The notes: generated by a model from the sequence alone, not told the origin. A stretch of 64,000 nt of DNA from Hydra vulgaris (GCF_038396675.1 NC_088921.1:40043501-40107500); one strand, 5' to 3'; counted from the stretch's first letter, positions 1 through 11,984 are shown. Numbers and translations: made by a program.

Positions 1-1195
1 TTGTAGTGTGCTGATGTTCTTATATTGATGAATGGCAACTCTCTTACTAAGTCTTTTACTTCATGTCCTTTTTGATTATTTTTCACTATTGACCTCTCAT
101 GAAAACCATATACCAAATTCTTTGCAAAGGCTGCTTAATACAAGGTGGGGTGGGAATAAAAGGGTGGTAAATTAAAAATTGCAATAGTTGTCAAAATTGT
201 AAAAGCCATAATAAACAGGTGGATGGGCACTTATATTTTTGTCAGTGAGTTTATGTTTTTAATTTCAAAGACTGGTTTACAGTAAAAGTTTTTTTTTTTA
301 GTTTTAAGATATCTTTGTTGATAGTAAGTAAAAATTAATAAACAAGGGTTCCTAATAAGGTTAGGGTGAGTAAATTTATAAATGTCTTCTCCATTGTATT
401 AAGCACTTGAGTGTGGTATATGCTATGTTTGCCCCTTTTTTTTGCTGTTTATCTACTCTTGATTCCATTCTCTACCTCTATAAATCTCTCATTTGTTCTT
501 ATATGGAAAAATGTTGTCATATTTAGGCTGGTTCTACTAATGATGCCCTATTTCTTTCATTTTAAATGATGTTGAACACGCTCTAGCTACCAATCCTCTG
601 GTTTCTGTCAAGCGAGCTATCATCTCTTGTCACATCAATCAATATTCAATCTTGTGTGATTCAGCTAAATTGTATGCTTTTACTGTAGCTGTTCCATCAT
701 GCCCAAAAAGCATTAATTCATCTAGCTTTTTCTTTGCACAAAAATGCTTTGGAATTCTTTCCCATCTTATGCTATCTGACTCGTCTCCTGTCAGCAGCTT
801 TTTTGCTTTGTAACTCAATACTTTGTTTTTCTTTAACTCCCAAAATAAGTAGTGGTTGCTTGGAGTCTTTTTAGGAGTTTTGTTTGAAGTTTTTATTTTA
901 GTTCCTTTTATTTTTTCTTTTAGGTTTCAGTCAGAAAATAAATAATATTTAGCTTAGGTCTTTCATTCCTCACAGAATAGTTAATCTAAGTTCTACTAGC
1001 ATTTTTTAAGGAAAATACATAAAACCATATCATCTAACTCAAAAATATATGAAAATATCTATGTCCTAGAAAGAAATTAATTAAACAATGTTATGCAATA
1101 GTTAGTTAATGTTATGCAATAGTTGTATTATTCATTAGTATGAGCCAAGTTAAACTAAGAAATTTATATTTCCACAAGAAACAAAAATGATCTCA
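1..1195. other. AT-rich interval without a supported gene
   Basis: No exon with convincing splice sites or a family motif is visible. Positions about 22-62 resemble 38622-38660, where the same sequence abuts a SINE 3' fragment, so this is probably the edge of a dispersed repeat. A short unrecognised open stretch lies near 660-810. Confidence 0.5.
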
Positions 1196-1600
1196 ATAGA
1201 TTGTTATGATGCCATCAGTTACAATAAAGATGTCATCAATTATATTAATGTTACCAATGATGTAGATAGCTGTATTAATAATGGTATAAGTTATAGGGCG
1301 ATGTTTTCAGTTACATCAGTTATATTAATGATGTCATCAGTTTAATCAATGATACCATCAGTTATATTAACCAAATATAACTTGATGATGTCATTAATTG
1401 AACTTATGACATCATAGTATACTTACTTCAGTCATGCCATAATGTCAATGATGTTGCCAGTTACATAGTTGATGTCATCGGTAGCATCAAGGATATTTTC
1501 ATTTAAATCTGTTCCATCAATAATGTCATTGGTTACATCAGTGATGTCATTAGTTATGTCAATAATGATATTATTAGTTATATCAATAATACTTTCTGTT
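1196..1600. repeat. Degenerate tandem repeat around GATGTCATCAGTTA
   Basis: The phrase GATGTCATCAGTTA and close variants (GATGTTACCAGTTA, AATGTCATTGGTTACATC) recur many times in one orientation with irregular spacing. This is a decayed minisatellite. The reading frame open through part of it is repeat-derived and shows no protein family. Confidence 0.6.
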
Positions 1601-1615
1601 GTACCAAGTTATTTT

Positions 1616-1979
1616 AGGAGCGAATTTTTAAAAGGTGCTAGTCGCAAAAATAAAAATATTGAGTTTGTTCCATTCCCAAATTTTATATACTGAAATCTAT
1701 CATTTGTTTAAAATATTAGATCTAATAATAGACAGCGCCGTGCTGTAACTTTTGGGGGCCCTGTGCAGAAACTAAAAAAAAATTTTTTTTCTTTTAATTC
1801 GTAGTAATTTATGGTATTGGAGAAGTTTTTCTAATTTATTTAATAGGGGGCCCAGTGCGATTGCACTTGTTGCACTTGCGATAGTACGGCGCTGATAATA
1901 GACTTTTGTTCCTTAGAGAGAATATCAATTTCTTAAAATTAATTTACTCGGACTTAGCACCTTTTGAAAATTCACTCCT
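1616..1979. mobile_element. Short inverted-repeat element (host of a nested MITE)
   Basis: The left end reads AGGAGCGAATTTTTAAAAGG and the right end is the near-exact reverse complement (AGGAGTGAATTTTCAAAAGG when inverted), extending through GGTGCTA. Without the inner hAT MITE and its target duplication the element would be about 194 bp. No coding capacity and no clear target duplication is visible, so the superfamily is open. Confidence 0.6.
1733..1894. mobile_element. hAT-type MITE, 162 bp, perfect 8-bp target duplication
   Basis: The ends are CAGCGCCGTGCTGT and the inverted match CAGCGCCGTACTAT. The flanks are identical 8-mers, ATAATAGA at 1725-1732 and 1895-1902. An 8-bp duplication with CAG-type ends is the hAT signature. 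The inside is non-coding and contains runs of G and A. The identical flanks suggest a fairly recent insertion. Confidence 0.85.
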
Positions 1980-2474
1980 CATTAATGATGTTCTTGGTTA
2001 CATTAATGTTGCATAATGTATAATGTATACAATAATATCATCAGTTTTGGAAACTTTTATTTACATACATAAATTTTTGTAACATATTGATAATGATTTT
2101 TCTATTATACTTAATAAATATTTTTTGCATACACTTGATAAATATTTTTTGCAATATACTTGATAAAAAATTTTATAATATTCATTTTCTCGTATAAGTA
2201 TCATTTCAAAAAAATGTTTTACATAAAGAAATGAAACTTTTTTTAAAAAATAATCAAACTTTCCAGAATGGCATTTTTCAAAAGGTGTCTGACTTTTCCA
2301 TAGGATTTATTTTTTTTAACTAGGTAAAATAAAATTAGAAATCGATATAAATGTTTTTTAATACTGAATTATATTATTAATTGTGTTATTAATTACTATA
2401 AGTTTTCTTCTCTTCTACTCCAATCTTAAATTTTATTTAATAATCTTTTAGTGTTTATTTGTTTATGATAATGT

Positions 2475-2795
2475 GAAATTTACAGCCTCCTCGATTTGGG
2501 AAGGGCGGAAATTTTACATGATCATAATTTTTTGAAGGTAAAAATTATTAAATGGAGCTTAAAACCTGTCGATGAATTTAAATTTATTTAATATGTAAAT
2601 TTATATAATATGTAAAAAAAATGTTTTTTATTGCCTCACATTTGGGTAGAAAAAGCGAATTTTTTTGGGGTATTTTTGTTTCCAGGCTCCAATCACCGCG
2701 ATTTTTTGCAAAACATTTTTATTTGACATAAGTCTGAATATACTTAAGTTTGGATATTGCATAGTGACTGAAGGTGTCGTATCAGAAACATCAAA
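2475..2795. mobile_element. Diverged half copy of the 627-bp foldback element
   Basis: The stretch with CCAGGCTCCAATCACCGCG, GATTTTTTGCAAAAC and TTTGACATAAGTCTGAATAT matches in order one arm of the foldback elements at 8970-9596 and 21641-22252. The central part with CCTCGATTTGGGAAGG is also recognisable. The outer ends are missing, so this is an old truncated copy. Confidence 0.6.
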
Positions 2796-3079
2796 AAACC
2801 CTGCTTACGTCACAGAAAACACTAAGGAATAAGACCAATAACTAAAATGTACGCAAAAATTTGATAAATTCTTTCGCAGCCGGCACAACTCCGTAAAAAG
2901 TTACGCGTGGTTTCTGTTGCGTATTTAAAAAACTCCGAAACAAAAAGAATAACGTGTCAAGAACAGGGTTTCAATTTCGTAAAATTAACTATTACTACTT
3001 ACCACAGCACCTATTAGGATATTAATTTTTTATTAATGGTTTCACCGTTACATAAATATAGTATAATATTGTACTAGGT

Positions 3080-3482
3080 TTTTTTTTTTTTTAATATTCC
3101 GTTGTTCATATAAAAATAAATAATAAAGTTACAATGAAACTTTTACATTCCGCAAAGAATATATATAAAACAGATAGGGGCTCAAAGAAAATACGAATGA
3201 GTCACCACAATCTTTCCATAGAGCCCCTTTAACAATAACATTTAAAGCCCACATGGATTTAGTAAGTTTATAATAAAATATTTTTTCGGAAAAATATTAC
3301 GTGAAGAATATTCGTTAAAAATTCCGTTGCAATATAAATTTTAAAATCTTTAGTCCAACAAGTTTAAAATAGACATGCTCTAACATTTCAAATATATATA
3401 AGTAATATATATAATATATTGGAGTATATAAACATTTAAATATATACACATACACACATCCATGCACACATACACATACATA

Positions 3483-3574
<92 letters not shown>

Positions 3575-4795
3575 TATATACACACACATATATATACACA
3601 CATGCATATATATATACACATACACACACATATTTATATACACATGTATATATACATACACATATATGGATATATACACATATATACATATACACATAAA
3701 TACGCACACATATGCAAACATACTTACATGTATGTCTTCGTTGGTATTTGACCGAAGACTGTAAACAAGCCGATGTAAAAGTATCAGAAAATACTTTTGG
3801 CAGCAAGTTATTCTTTTATTTATGCATAAATATTAATATTTGAAGCGAATTAAGTTTTGATATATCTACGACTTTCGTATATTTCATTACAGGGGAATAG
3901 TTTTCTAATTTCTTTAAATAGTTAATTGCTTTACATGCGTGATTTTGAAAGCTCTGTAACCTTATTAATTTAATATTAGCATAGGAAAGATGACAATGAA
4001 CAAGACTGAAGTAAAGCATTTTGCGCAATTTATAATCAAGAAAGGCTCTAGATTTATATAATATACTTGTAGCAGAAGATAGGTTCTCATCAAATATTAC
4101 TCCCAAAAACCTTGTATGCTTTACTCGATTTATTTCATTTTTATTGATTGACAGTTTTGGCAACTTTAAAGGAAGATTAGTTGATTGTCTGATTTTATGG
4201 AAGAGAGTAAAACTTGTTTTTTTACAATTTGATTTTAATTTATTAGCTATAAACCATTGGTTAAAGCTTTCTAGTTCAGTGTTCATCGTTTTGAACAATA
4301 TTTTTATATCAGAGTTGTTGTAGAATAATTTTGTATCGTCTGTATACATAACTGACGATATTTTATGAGAACCTTTATTCATATCGTTAATATATATTAA
4401 AAATAATAAAGGTCCCAAGATTGATCCCTGTGGGACTCCGCATACAATATCAAGAGCTCCTGAGTCCTCCAGGACAACATACTGTTTAATTCTATTAAAA
4501 AGATAACTTTTACCTACGTATATATTAAGTTTATAATGCTTTAACTTTGTAAGTAATATTATGTGATCACCAGTGTCATATGCTTTAGAGAGATCAATAA
4601 ATATTCATAGTACTTGTTTCCCTTTATCATAGGACTTAGATATTTTATTGGCAATAATAGCATGTTCAGTAGAGCAGTATTTCTAAAATCTAAAATTGAT
4701 TTTAGTATAAAAGCGTATTTAATGTCATGTAATCATTAATTCTATTAAAGATTACCCTTTCAAATATTTTTGAAAAGACAGGGAGTAGTGTTGCC
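3080..4795 (-). mobile_element. CR1/jockey-like LINE fragment, broken (copy A)
   Basis: Reading leftwards from about 4790, the reverse strand encodes the second half of a non-LTR reverse transcriptase: LLPVFSKIFERV, then FIDLSKAYDTGDH (motif A), CGVPQGSILGPLLF (motif B), MYTDDTKLF (motif C, usual YADD changed to YTDD), and a thumb region ending near 3816. Copy B at 12.6-14.9 kb aligns throughout. Stops break the frame, including one before IFIDLS and one after FMHK at 3816. The 5' end is truncated near 4795. A CA array interrupts the 3' part, but the 3' UTR is present at about 3080-3250, where the inverted sequence GGGGCTCTATGGAAAG matches the copy B tail. It is inactive. Confidence 0.85.
3440..3720. 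repeat. (CA)n and mixed CA/TA microsatellite
   Basis: A pure CA run covers about 3487-3562 and continues as interrupted CA/TA sequence. It lies inside the 3' part of LINE copy A. Frames open across it on both strands are artefacts of the repeat. Confidence 0.95.
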
Positions 4796-5415
4796 TTAAA
4801 AAGTTGCCAGTGAAATCAACGTGTTTTGGTTTACTCTGACAAACACGTGTCTATACGAGTTTTAATTTCGAAAGTGAAAGTAAATGTGCCGGCAGGGTTA
4901 TTTACAACAAAAGGTGCATTATTTATTACAGATCGCTCCCACCCTTTAATAATTACTTTAAATGAAATTAAAAAAAAATTTTTGATTTAATGCGACTGTA
5001 TTCATCGAAACTTAAAAAACTTGAAAAAAGCTCTTTGCTAAAAAATTTTAAAATTAATATACTCTTATATTAATTTGAAAATAGATTCATTGAAACTATT
5101 TTGAAACGTAAAAAGCTGTTAAATATATTATTCAAATACTCGGCCTCGGTTGCTCAGTAAGATTCTTTAAATTTTCTGTCTCATAAGTTAAATGGAAGTA
5201 TTCTTATATACAAAATGGGAGATGTAAAGCGGATGGAGGGTGTAAAATAAAATCTGTTCTAGTAAAAGTTAAACGTTGATTTGATTAGAAGTTTTTGCGC
5301 GCACGACTACGCATTTTTTTTTTTTTGTATTTAACTGGAAACTTTGTTTAAATTTAAAATATAAAATTTTGACTTAAAAAAAAAAAGAAAGTTTAAACGT
5401 CAAATATATTCTTAG
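4796..5415. other. Non-coding interval, probable intron upstream of the adenylate kinase exons
   Basis: No adenylate kinase exon or other coding stretch is recognisable here. It ends in an acceptor (ATATTCTTAG) at 5415. Confidence 0.4.
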
Positions 5416-6924
5416 ATATCCTCTGTTGGTTCTGCAGAAGCCGTTTTTGAAGAGGTCGTCAAAAACTTGGAAGCGTTTGAAAAGAAAAAAAATATGTCGT
5501 CTGAACTCGAAGGAAAAAATATTATATTTGTTCTAGGTTTTTGTTATGACTATTTTTTATTATTTACTTTTTTAACATCTTTAATGACATTTTGATTTAA
5601 ACGTTTTAGCTTCTATCGCGATAGCTATTTACCGCTTGTTTTCTGTTTATCGTTTATAACTGTTTTCCGCTAACTTCATTTGTTGTTTAACATTTTATTG
5701 TTATTTTAATATTATTATAGACATGAGAAATCTAATTCGTTTTAGGTTTTTTTATTTTTATTTTTTAACTTTATCTTCATAGTTCCTTTATTTTAACATT
5801 TTTAACGACGGTAAGCACTACTTAGTTATAAAGTGTTTTTAAGGACGGTACACTTAATTTCTAAGTGATTATAGCGACGGTAGCGACCCTTTGTTTTTAA
5901 GTTTTTTTTTTTTTGTTTTTTTTCTTCAATCGGCGCATTTTTTTTCCTTTGAATTTTGCGACGTTTTTTTAGAAATCACAAACACATTAATATGCTTTTT
6001 TTTTGAGACACTATTCTCTAATGTTTGCTTAAAACAACAAATAATTCTTGCATTGTTTTAGGTGGTCCTGGAAGTGGCAAAGGAACTCAATGTGCAAAAA
6101 TTGTTGAAAAATATGGTTTTTGTCATTTATCAACTGGAGATTTACTACGCGAAGAAGTAAAATCTAGTTCAGAAAGATCAGAGCAATTGAAAGCCATCAT
6201 GGCTCGTGGTGAGCTTGTATCCCAGGTAACCATTTTTTTGTATAATAGAGCATTATTAAAAAGATTAACATTTTTTTACTTTTATAAGATTAGTTCACAG
6301 ATCTGATCTAGTAAATTAAATTAAAGGATCCAAATTTTGTTTTAGACATTAAATATATTTGTATAGGAAACAATATTAGAAATCTTACGTGATGCAATAA
6401 TTAGAAACAAGGATTGTAGAGGCTTTCTTATTGACGGTTTCCCAAGAGACGTACCGCAAGGGAAATTGTTTGAAAAAACGGTAAGTTCTGTTTATTATAT
6501 TTTATTGAGCATAATTAGAAATTTTTTCTATTATTTCTTTTTCTATTCAAAAAGGTGGCAAAATGTAGGTGCGTTTTATACTTTGAATGCACCAATGAAG
6601 TTATGACAGAAAGGCTTTTAGGGAGAGCAGCTACAAGCAATCGAGTTGATGACAACTTGGAAACCATAAAGTTGCGTTTAAAAACATTCGAAAATGCTAC
6701 TCTGCCAGTTTTAGCAGAGTTCAGTGATCGTCTTAAAAAGGTATTTTAAAATGTTAAAGCCTTTTTTTTTTCAAACTTTTTAAAATTCATAAGATTGCAA
6801 TGTCTTTTTTTAAACTATTTTGTTCTTTGGTATCCATGTGTTGTATTATTTATTATAGGTCAATGCGGAGAGATCTGTTGATCAAATATTCTGTGATGTT
6901 TGTAGCGTATTGGACGGGTTGTAG
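5416..6924 (+). CDS. Adenylate kinase, AK1/AK5-like (3' exons)
   Basis: This enzyme catalyses ATP + AMP to 2 ADP in the cytosol. Five exons splice cleanly: 5416-5536, 6062-6225, 6367-6480, 6555-6740 and 6859-6924 (stop TAG), with GT-AG introns of about 525, 141, 74 and 118 bp. The joined protein has the P-loop [10 protein letters not shown] (split by intron 1), the AMP-site STGDLLREE, then [10 protein letters not shown], and a short lid with NRVDD and RLKTF, as in AK1. The key Arg residues of the lid are present. The first exon begins in frame with [20 protein letters not shown], which resembles the last helix of an adenylate kinase domain, and then [15 protein letters not shown]. The gene may therefore encode a tandem-domain AK5-type protein with upstream exons outside the window. 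Alternatively, that Met starts a one-domain enzyme of about 190 residues. Confidence 0.9.
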
Positions 6925-7080
6925 TTAGCAATATATATTTTTCAATGACAGGGTGCATTTATAGGAGCGCGTTTAATAATTAATGTAGATAAAAAAAAGC
7001 ACTTTTATTAAATAATTTTAAAATTATAATAGTATATTTTTCCTGATATTTTGTAAAGCATGTTTTCTGTATAAAATAAT

Positions 7081-7086
7081 AATAAA
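7081..7086 (+). terminator. Poly(A) signal AATAAA of the adenylate kinase gene
   Basis: A canonical hexamer lies 157 bp after the stop codon and is followed by T-rich sequence, which is consistent with the 3' end of the + strand transcript. Confidence 0.6.
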
Positions 7087-7196
7087 GTCTTTCATTAATG
7101 TTTATATCAAATTAATATTTTATTTGTTGTTCTATAAGAAGCATAATTACCATCTCTTTACATAGTTAACATAATTACCATGCCTACACGCTTTCT

Positions 7197-7284
7197 AAAA
7201 CGTTCACGCGCATTTGAAAAATAAAAACCGTTTAATGAGTAAAACGTTCACGCGCATTTGAAAAATAAAAACCGTTTAATGAGT
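7197..7284. repeat. Two perfect 44-bp tandem copies
   Basis: The unit beginning AAAACGTTCACGCGCATTTG occurs twice head to tail without differences, between the two convergent genes. Identity suggests a recent duplication. Confidence 0.9.
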
Positions 7285-7445
7285 AACGAATGTGTTACAA
7301 ATATAAAATCATGTAAACAAATTTTTTCCATTAATGGAAGTAATAACAATGACTATTCATTTTTATTAAATTTACACAATTTTATGTAAAAAGCTTAAAA
7401 TTAGCATCTAGGGTTGTAAATTCGGATAATTTTTGGCGTTCGAGC

Positions 7446-7451
7446 TTTATT
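7446..7451 (-). terminator. Poly(A) signal AATAAA of the secreted-protein gene
   Basis: On the reverse strand AATAAA lies 22 bases beyond the stop codon at 7474. It faces the adenylate kinase poly(A) signal, so the two transcripts converge with about 360 bp between them. Confidence 0.6.
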
Positions 7452-7473
7452 AACAGTTATTTTACCCTAACAT

Positions 7474-8062
7474 TCATATTAAACCCTTTTTATTGATACG
7501 TGTTCTTAAGTTTAATTTAGCAGGATGATGAGCGTTTTCTGAAGACGCTCCATTATTAAAATCAATGGCCTCGTTTGCTTGTTCTCTGTCGTTTGAATCT
7601 TTTTCTTCGAATCTATCTCTTTCATCTTCATTTTCATCCTGCTTGAATTCTCTGAACCCTTGCCTACTTTGGTCAATGTTATGGTTTGTGTTTCTTTGTT
7701 TCATATCATACGGAAATTTGCTGAAATGTTTTGGTGGTAGATCATTACCATCATCATATTCGTTTCGCTCACTCCCATGACCTACCCAATCAGGAACTGG
7801 ACGATCTATATACTGACTATGTTTAGGAACTTTAAAGGGGTCTGTAGCATCTATATCTATATAACTTCTTTGTTTTGGATCAGATGCTTTTTTTAAATCT
7901 TTTAAGTGATTGTGCATTTCTTTTGGAGACCCTGAATATAAAAGTTTTAAGAAAACAAATGAACATACTTGTGGAGAGGTGATCAATCATAAAAATGAAT
8001 AAAATTATAAACTCACCATGTGTTTTTACTAAGAAGATTATTAAAAATACTGCAACGAACAT
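7474..8062 (-). CDS. Secreted acidic protein of unknown function, two exons
   Basis: Exon 1 (8062-8017) encodes MFVAVFLIIFLVKTHG, a typical signal peptide. A GT-AG intron (8016-7932, acceptor TATATTCAG) follows, and exon 2 (7931-7474) completes 167 residues. The start is chosen because this Met directly precedes the hydrophobic core. The mature part begins GSPKEMHNHLKDL and has a conserved-looking block with DIDATDPFKVPKHSQY and RPVPDWVGHG. It then becomes highly acidic and charged (DENEDERDRFEEKDSND) and ends with the basic NLRTRINKKGLI. There is no Cys in the mature chain and no membrane segment after the signal. I do not recognise the family. The clean splice junction and frame make a real gene likely; export or ER residence is inferred from the signal peptide only. 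Confidence 0.7.
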
Positions 8063-8072
8063 CTTTTGTGTT

Positions 8073-8082
8073 CTATAAGTAA
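8073..8082 (-). promoter_or_regulatory. Possible acceptor just before the start codon (trans- or cis-splice)
   Basis: On the reverse strand ATTTACTTATAG lies only 10 bases before the start codon of the secreted-protein gene. Hydra is known to add spliced leaders to many mRNAs, so this may be a leader-addition site. It could equally be the end of an ordinary 5' UTR intron or chance. Confidence 0.3.
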
Positions 8083-8969
8083 ATAATAAATACATATCAG
8101 TTCTAAATTCAAATAGTTTCTTCTTTTAGTCAAGTTCCACAACTTGTATTCTTAATCACAAATTTTACTTAGTACATACAACATTACGTTTTTACCCAGG
8201 ACATTATTAGGTTCTTACCCAAGAGATATATTATTAGGTTTTTTTACCTGCGATAGGTTTTGATTTGATTTATCGGCATAAATTGAGAGTTTTTTTTAGA
8301 TGAGCACTTTTGATTTTGTAAAAATAACTTTGAAGTTCTATTATAATTCTAATATAAACATGATTTATTATCATTTTAACCAAAGGCAATTTTACGGGGG
8401 GGGGGGGGTATTACACTCCCCCATGATGCGAAATTAAAGATAAAAAATAATTTTGTTATAGCCTCAGAGAGTTTTTAGATTTTAATATATATATCAAATA
8501 AGTAAAATTAGCTGACATAATATTAACTTGATGAAGCTTGATTAACTTTTTTATAGCAGAAAGGTATTACTATCTTTTTAGTAATTTTATTGTGTAAAGA
8601 TCTTTCTTTAAATAGATTTTAAGTTGCTTTGCAATGTAATAAATATTTGAAAAATTATGCTGATTGGTCGCTGTTAAAGTTATTGTCCAGTACTTTCTTT
8701 GAAATGTTCAAAATTATTCAAAATTTAGCCAATTCTTTTCGGAAAAAAAAAACATTTTTTCGAACAGCGCATTCCTTGATACGCTTCTTAGTTGTTAACC
8801 ACTACCTCTATTTGGTGTAAAATTATATATTCCCTTTTTTTTTTTTTTTTTTGCGCATGTCACAATTACGTCTGAACACAGGTTGATACATCTCAAATAA
8901 GCATGTGTGGTGTGACGCACTTTTTAACAGATAAAAAAAATATTTATTAGGGAGTCAAGGTTAGGGTAT
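8083..8969. other. AT-rich intergenic interval with a G13 run
   Basis: No coding feature is supported. A run of 13 G (about 8396-8408) stands out and is followed by TATTACACTCCCCC. A T-rich run sits near 8834-8851. Upstream control elements of the secreted-protein gene may be here, but none can be named. Confidence 0.4.
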
Positions 8970-9596
8970 CAGTGGCGCATCTAGCATTTTTTAATCTTTG
9001 AGATAGCAAACTTCCAGACATGGAGCTAACTCCAAACATTTATATGTTTATACTTATGTCAAATAATGTGGGTTTAGAAAAAATTGTGAAGATTGGAGGC
9101 TGGGAACAAAAAAGCCCCAAAATTTTTGCTACACCTGCCCCAAAAATGAGAGCAACAAGTTGATGAAATATTTTTTGTGCTATTTTCAACTAGACTTATA
9201 TTCATAGATAATTTTTAAGTTTCATAGTATTATCTCTAAGCGTTCAAAAATTATGACCATGTAAAAACTACAACCCCCTCAAATTGAGGGGGGTTTAAAC
9301 TTTATATGGTCACAATTTTTGAACGCTTAGAGATAACACTATGAAACTTAAAAACTATCGATGAATATAAGTCTAGTTGAGAATAGCACAAAAAATATTT
9401 CATTAACTTGTTGCTCTCACGTATGGAGCAGGTGTTGCAAAAATTTTGGGGCTTTTTTGTTCCCAGCCTCCAATCATCGCAATTTTTTGCAAACCCTCAT
9501 TATTTGACATAAGTATAAACATGTAAATGTTTGGAGTTAGCTCCATGTCTGGAAGTTAGCTATCTCAAAGATCAAATAATGCTGGATCTGCCACTG
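8970..9596. mobile_element. Foldback element, 627 bp, hAT-like CAGTGGCG ends
   Basis: The element begins CAGTGGCGCATCTAGC and ends GCTGGATCTGCCACTG. Almost the whole length is one inverted repeat: each arm carries CCAGACATGGAGCTAACTCC, then ATTTGACATAAGTATAAAC in one arm, then the GGAGGCTGGGAAC segment. The arms meet near 9283 at CCCCCTCAAATTGAGGGGG. It is non-coding. The flanks share 5 bp (GGTAT) at 8965-8969 and 9597-9601. The ends look like hAT, but a 5-bp duplication would be short for that group. Confidence 0.8.
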
Positions 9597-9601
9597 GGTA
9601 T

Positions 9602-11984
9602 AGGAATAATTTTTAAATTAGAACAACCTGACCCTTGCCTAAACCCTATTTGAACCAACAGTACCCTAAATCTGACTCTAACCATGACCTCCATTACCCG
9701 AATAATATTTAATGACTGAAAAATAACTTAATTATATTATTTTATCAATACTATAGTTATATTTTGAATTATGCTGATTAATCAAAGCTGAACTGTAAAG
9801 TTTTTTTAAATATTTTTATTGCTATCATTTTGTTGCATCATTTTTGTTTTTTCACTTTTCAATGTTTAAAACAAGACTTTCACTTGAAATGAGCGCTTTT
9901 TTCTAGGGGTGTTTCATATTAATTAGTTATTTTAAAACTTATACATAGGCACACCATAAAATAAGTTTTGGCGCTAAAACTGCTTTTAGACTATGTTATT
10001 ATAGAATCCAGTTAGTGTTTTTTTTTGTTTTGTTTTGTTTATTATTTTTACATTTTTTACATTTTACATAATTAACGTAATTATGATAATTATGAGTACA
10101 AATAGTAATAATAAATGTATTTATAAAATATTTGGTTTGAATTAGAAAAAGTTTCCTTGTTTAAATTTTAGCTTTTAACTTTAATTAAGTAAAAGTTTTT
10201 AACTTTTATTAATTAAAAAGGTCTACTGCAAATCCACTGCAAAAATGTTTACTAGGTCTAATAATTTATTATTCATCTCAACATCATGATTAAATTACTA
10301 CATTTTGTAAATATAAAAGATGGTTCATTATACATTTTGTGGTAGCAATGTTAAAGAACAAGCTTTCTGTCGTTTTAGAGTCTTTTTAAACGAAATATTG
10401 ATTTTGCAAATATACCGAATATAAATCTGTACATTCTGAACAAATCTAATGGCTTATTATAAATTCCATGTCTATTGTGTCTATTTATAAATTTGATTTT
10501 AATATTTTTGAGTATTATTTAGATGAGGATTTAAAAATAACCAGAATTTATTGTTTTGAATAGTGTAATCGACGTGTAGAACTGTGTGATTATTGTTTTA
10601 AATTGTAGAAGTATCGTTATGAATTTTTCGTCATGCATTGTATGTTGTTTTTTTTTATAATATGATTGGAAAAACCAGCAACTGTAAAGCTAATCTTTTT
10701 GACAGATGGTAACGCTTAAAGCTCCACTTTAGTTATAAATCTTACGATAAGATTAACTTCTAAGGATAAAGTAACTTACTTAAGTAGTTTTCATGCTTAT
10801 TTAATTGCCATTTTTGATTGAAAAAAAAGCTATGAAAAACGATTAAAACAATGCCAATTGAAGTGCATGGTCTATAATAAGTATTACGGTCCAAGTCGTT
10901 TTCATTTAAACTCGTTTTTACTGAAATTATCTAAGTTTCTAAGAAGTTTTTACATAGCATGTTTGTTTTAAGAACAAATATTTTAAAGTCTCATTTTTAG
11001 CTCTAATTAAGTTAATTAAATACAAAAAAGATAATGTATACCTTTGATGCAGCGCCATATTGTTTAATACAATAGATTATTTAAAAACATAACCGGGCTG
11101 AAAATGAGCCTCAAGAATCACTGAGCGGAGCAGGTGCGTAATGCACAATATGATTAACGCCGCAAACAAGTTTTAAAACGAACTACTTGTATTACCCGTT
11201 TCATGAAAGGACTTTCTGTGGTTTTAAATTAATTGTGTTGAGGGATAACAAATATAAATAGATCCTAAACTCTGTACGTCAATAATAAATAATTGATGTT
11301 ATTTTTTATTATCGTAGTATATATTTCTATTTTTTATTATTATAGTATATTATTATTATAATCTAAGTATAATTAACTTTATTATGTACCGTAAAAAAAC
11401 AAGAAGAATGTTAACTAGAACAATGGTCACCACCTAACTAAAAGAAAGAATGCCAAATAAAAGACTAATTTGAAATCTAATTAAATATCAAACAAAATAT
11501 AACTAACAAAATCTTATAATTATTATCTAAAATTATATTAAAAATCTAATTAAATATCAAACAAAATATAACTAACAAAAACTTATATTAATTAAAAATA
11601 TTTACAATAACTACATAAATGTTATTTATTTAAACTACATAAAGTGACGATTAATAAAATACGTTGCTGTTTGGTTTTTAGGTTTAAAGGCGCATATAAT
11701 TTTTCACACCGTAAATAGTACAACTATTAATGGTATTGAACAATATTAAATTAATAATTAACTATAAATAAATAAAAAATAAAAAATAATTGATATTATA
11801 GTACCACTTACGGCACAGAGCGTAATAACATCGTACAATAGCATTTACAAAGGTGTTTTCAAAGAGACAACCACAACTTATTTTTTAAATGCACTTTAAA
11901 AAAATAATTCCAGGATGCCTCAACTTACAAGCTGCGCAGATACAGACCTTATATGAGATAAATAAGTATAATTTAAATATATAA
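9602..11984. other. Long AT-rich interval without a supported gene
   Basis: No exon, RNA gene or family motif could be supported on either strand. One internal duplication is clear: two copies of a roughly 45-bp sequence containing ATCTAATTAAATATCAAACA lie near 11474-11520 and 11545-11590. Short T-rich runs and scattered AT palindromes make up the rest. Confidence 0.4.

Noticed and set aside
1469-1693. Met-rich hydrophobic 74-residue frame
   Set aside because: It lies in a degenerate tandem repeat and runs into the inverted-repeat element; no splice sites or family.
8629-8820. 63-residue open frame
   Set aside because: Atypical composition, no splice sites and no family; considered chance in AT-rich DNA.
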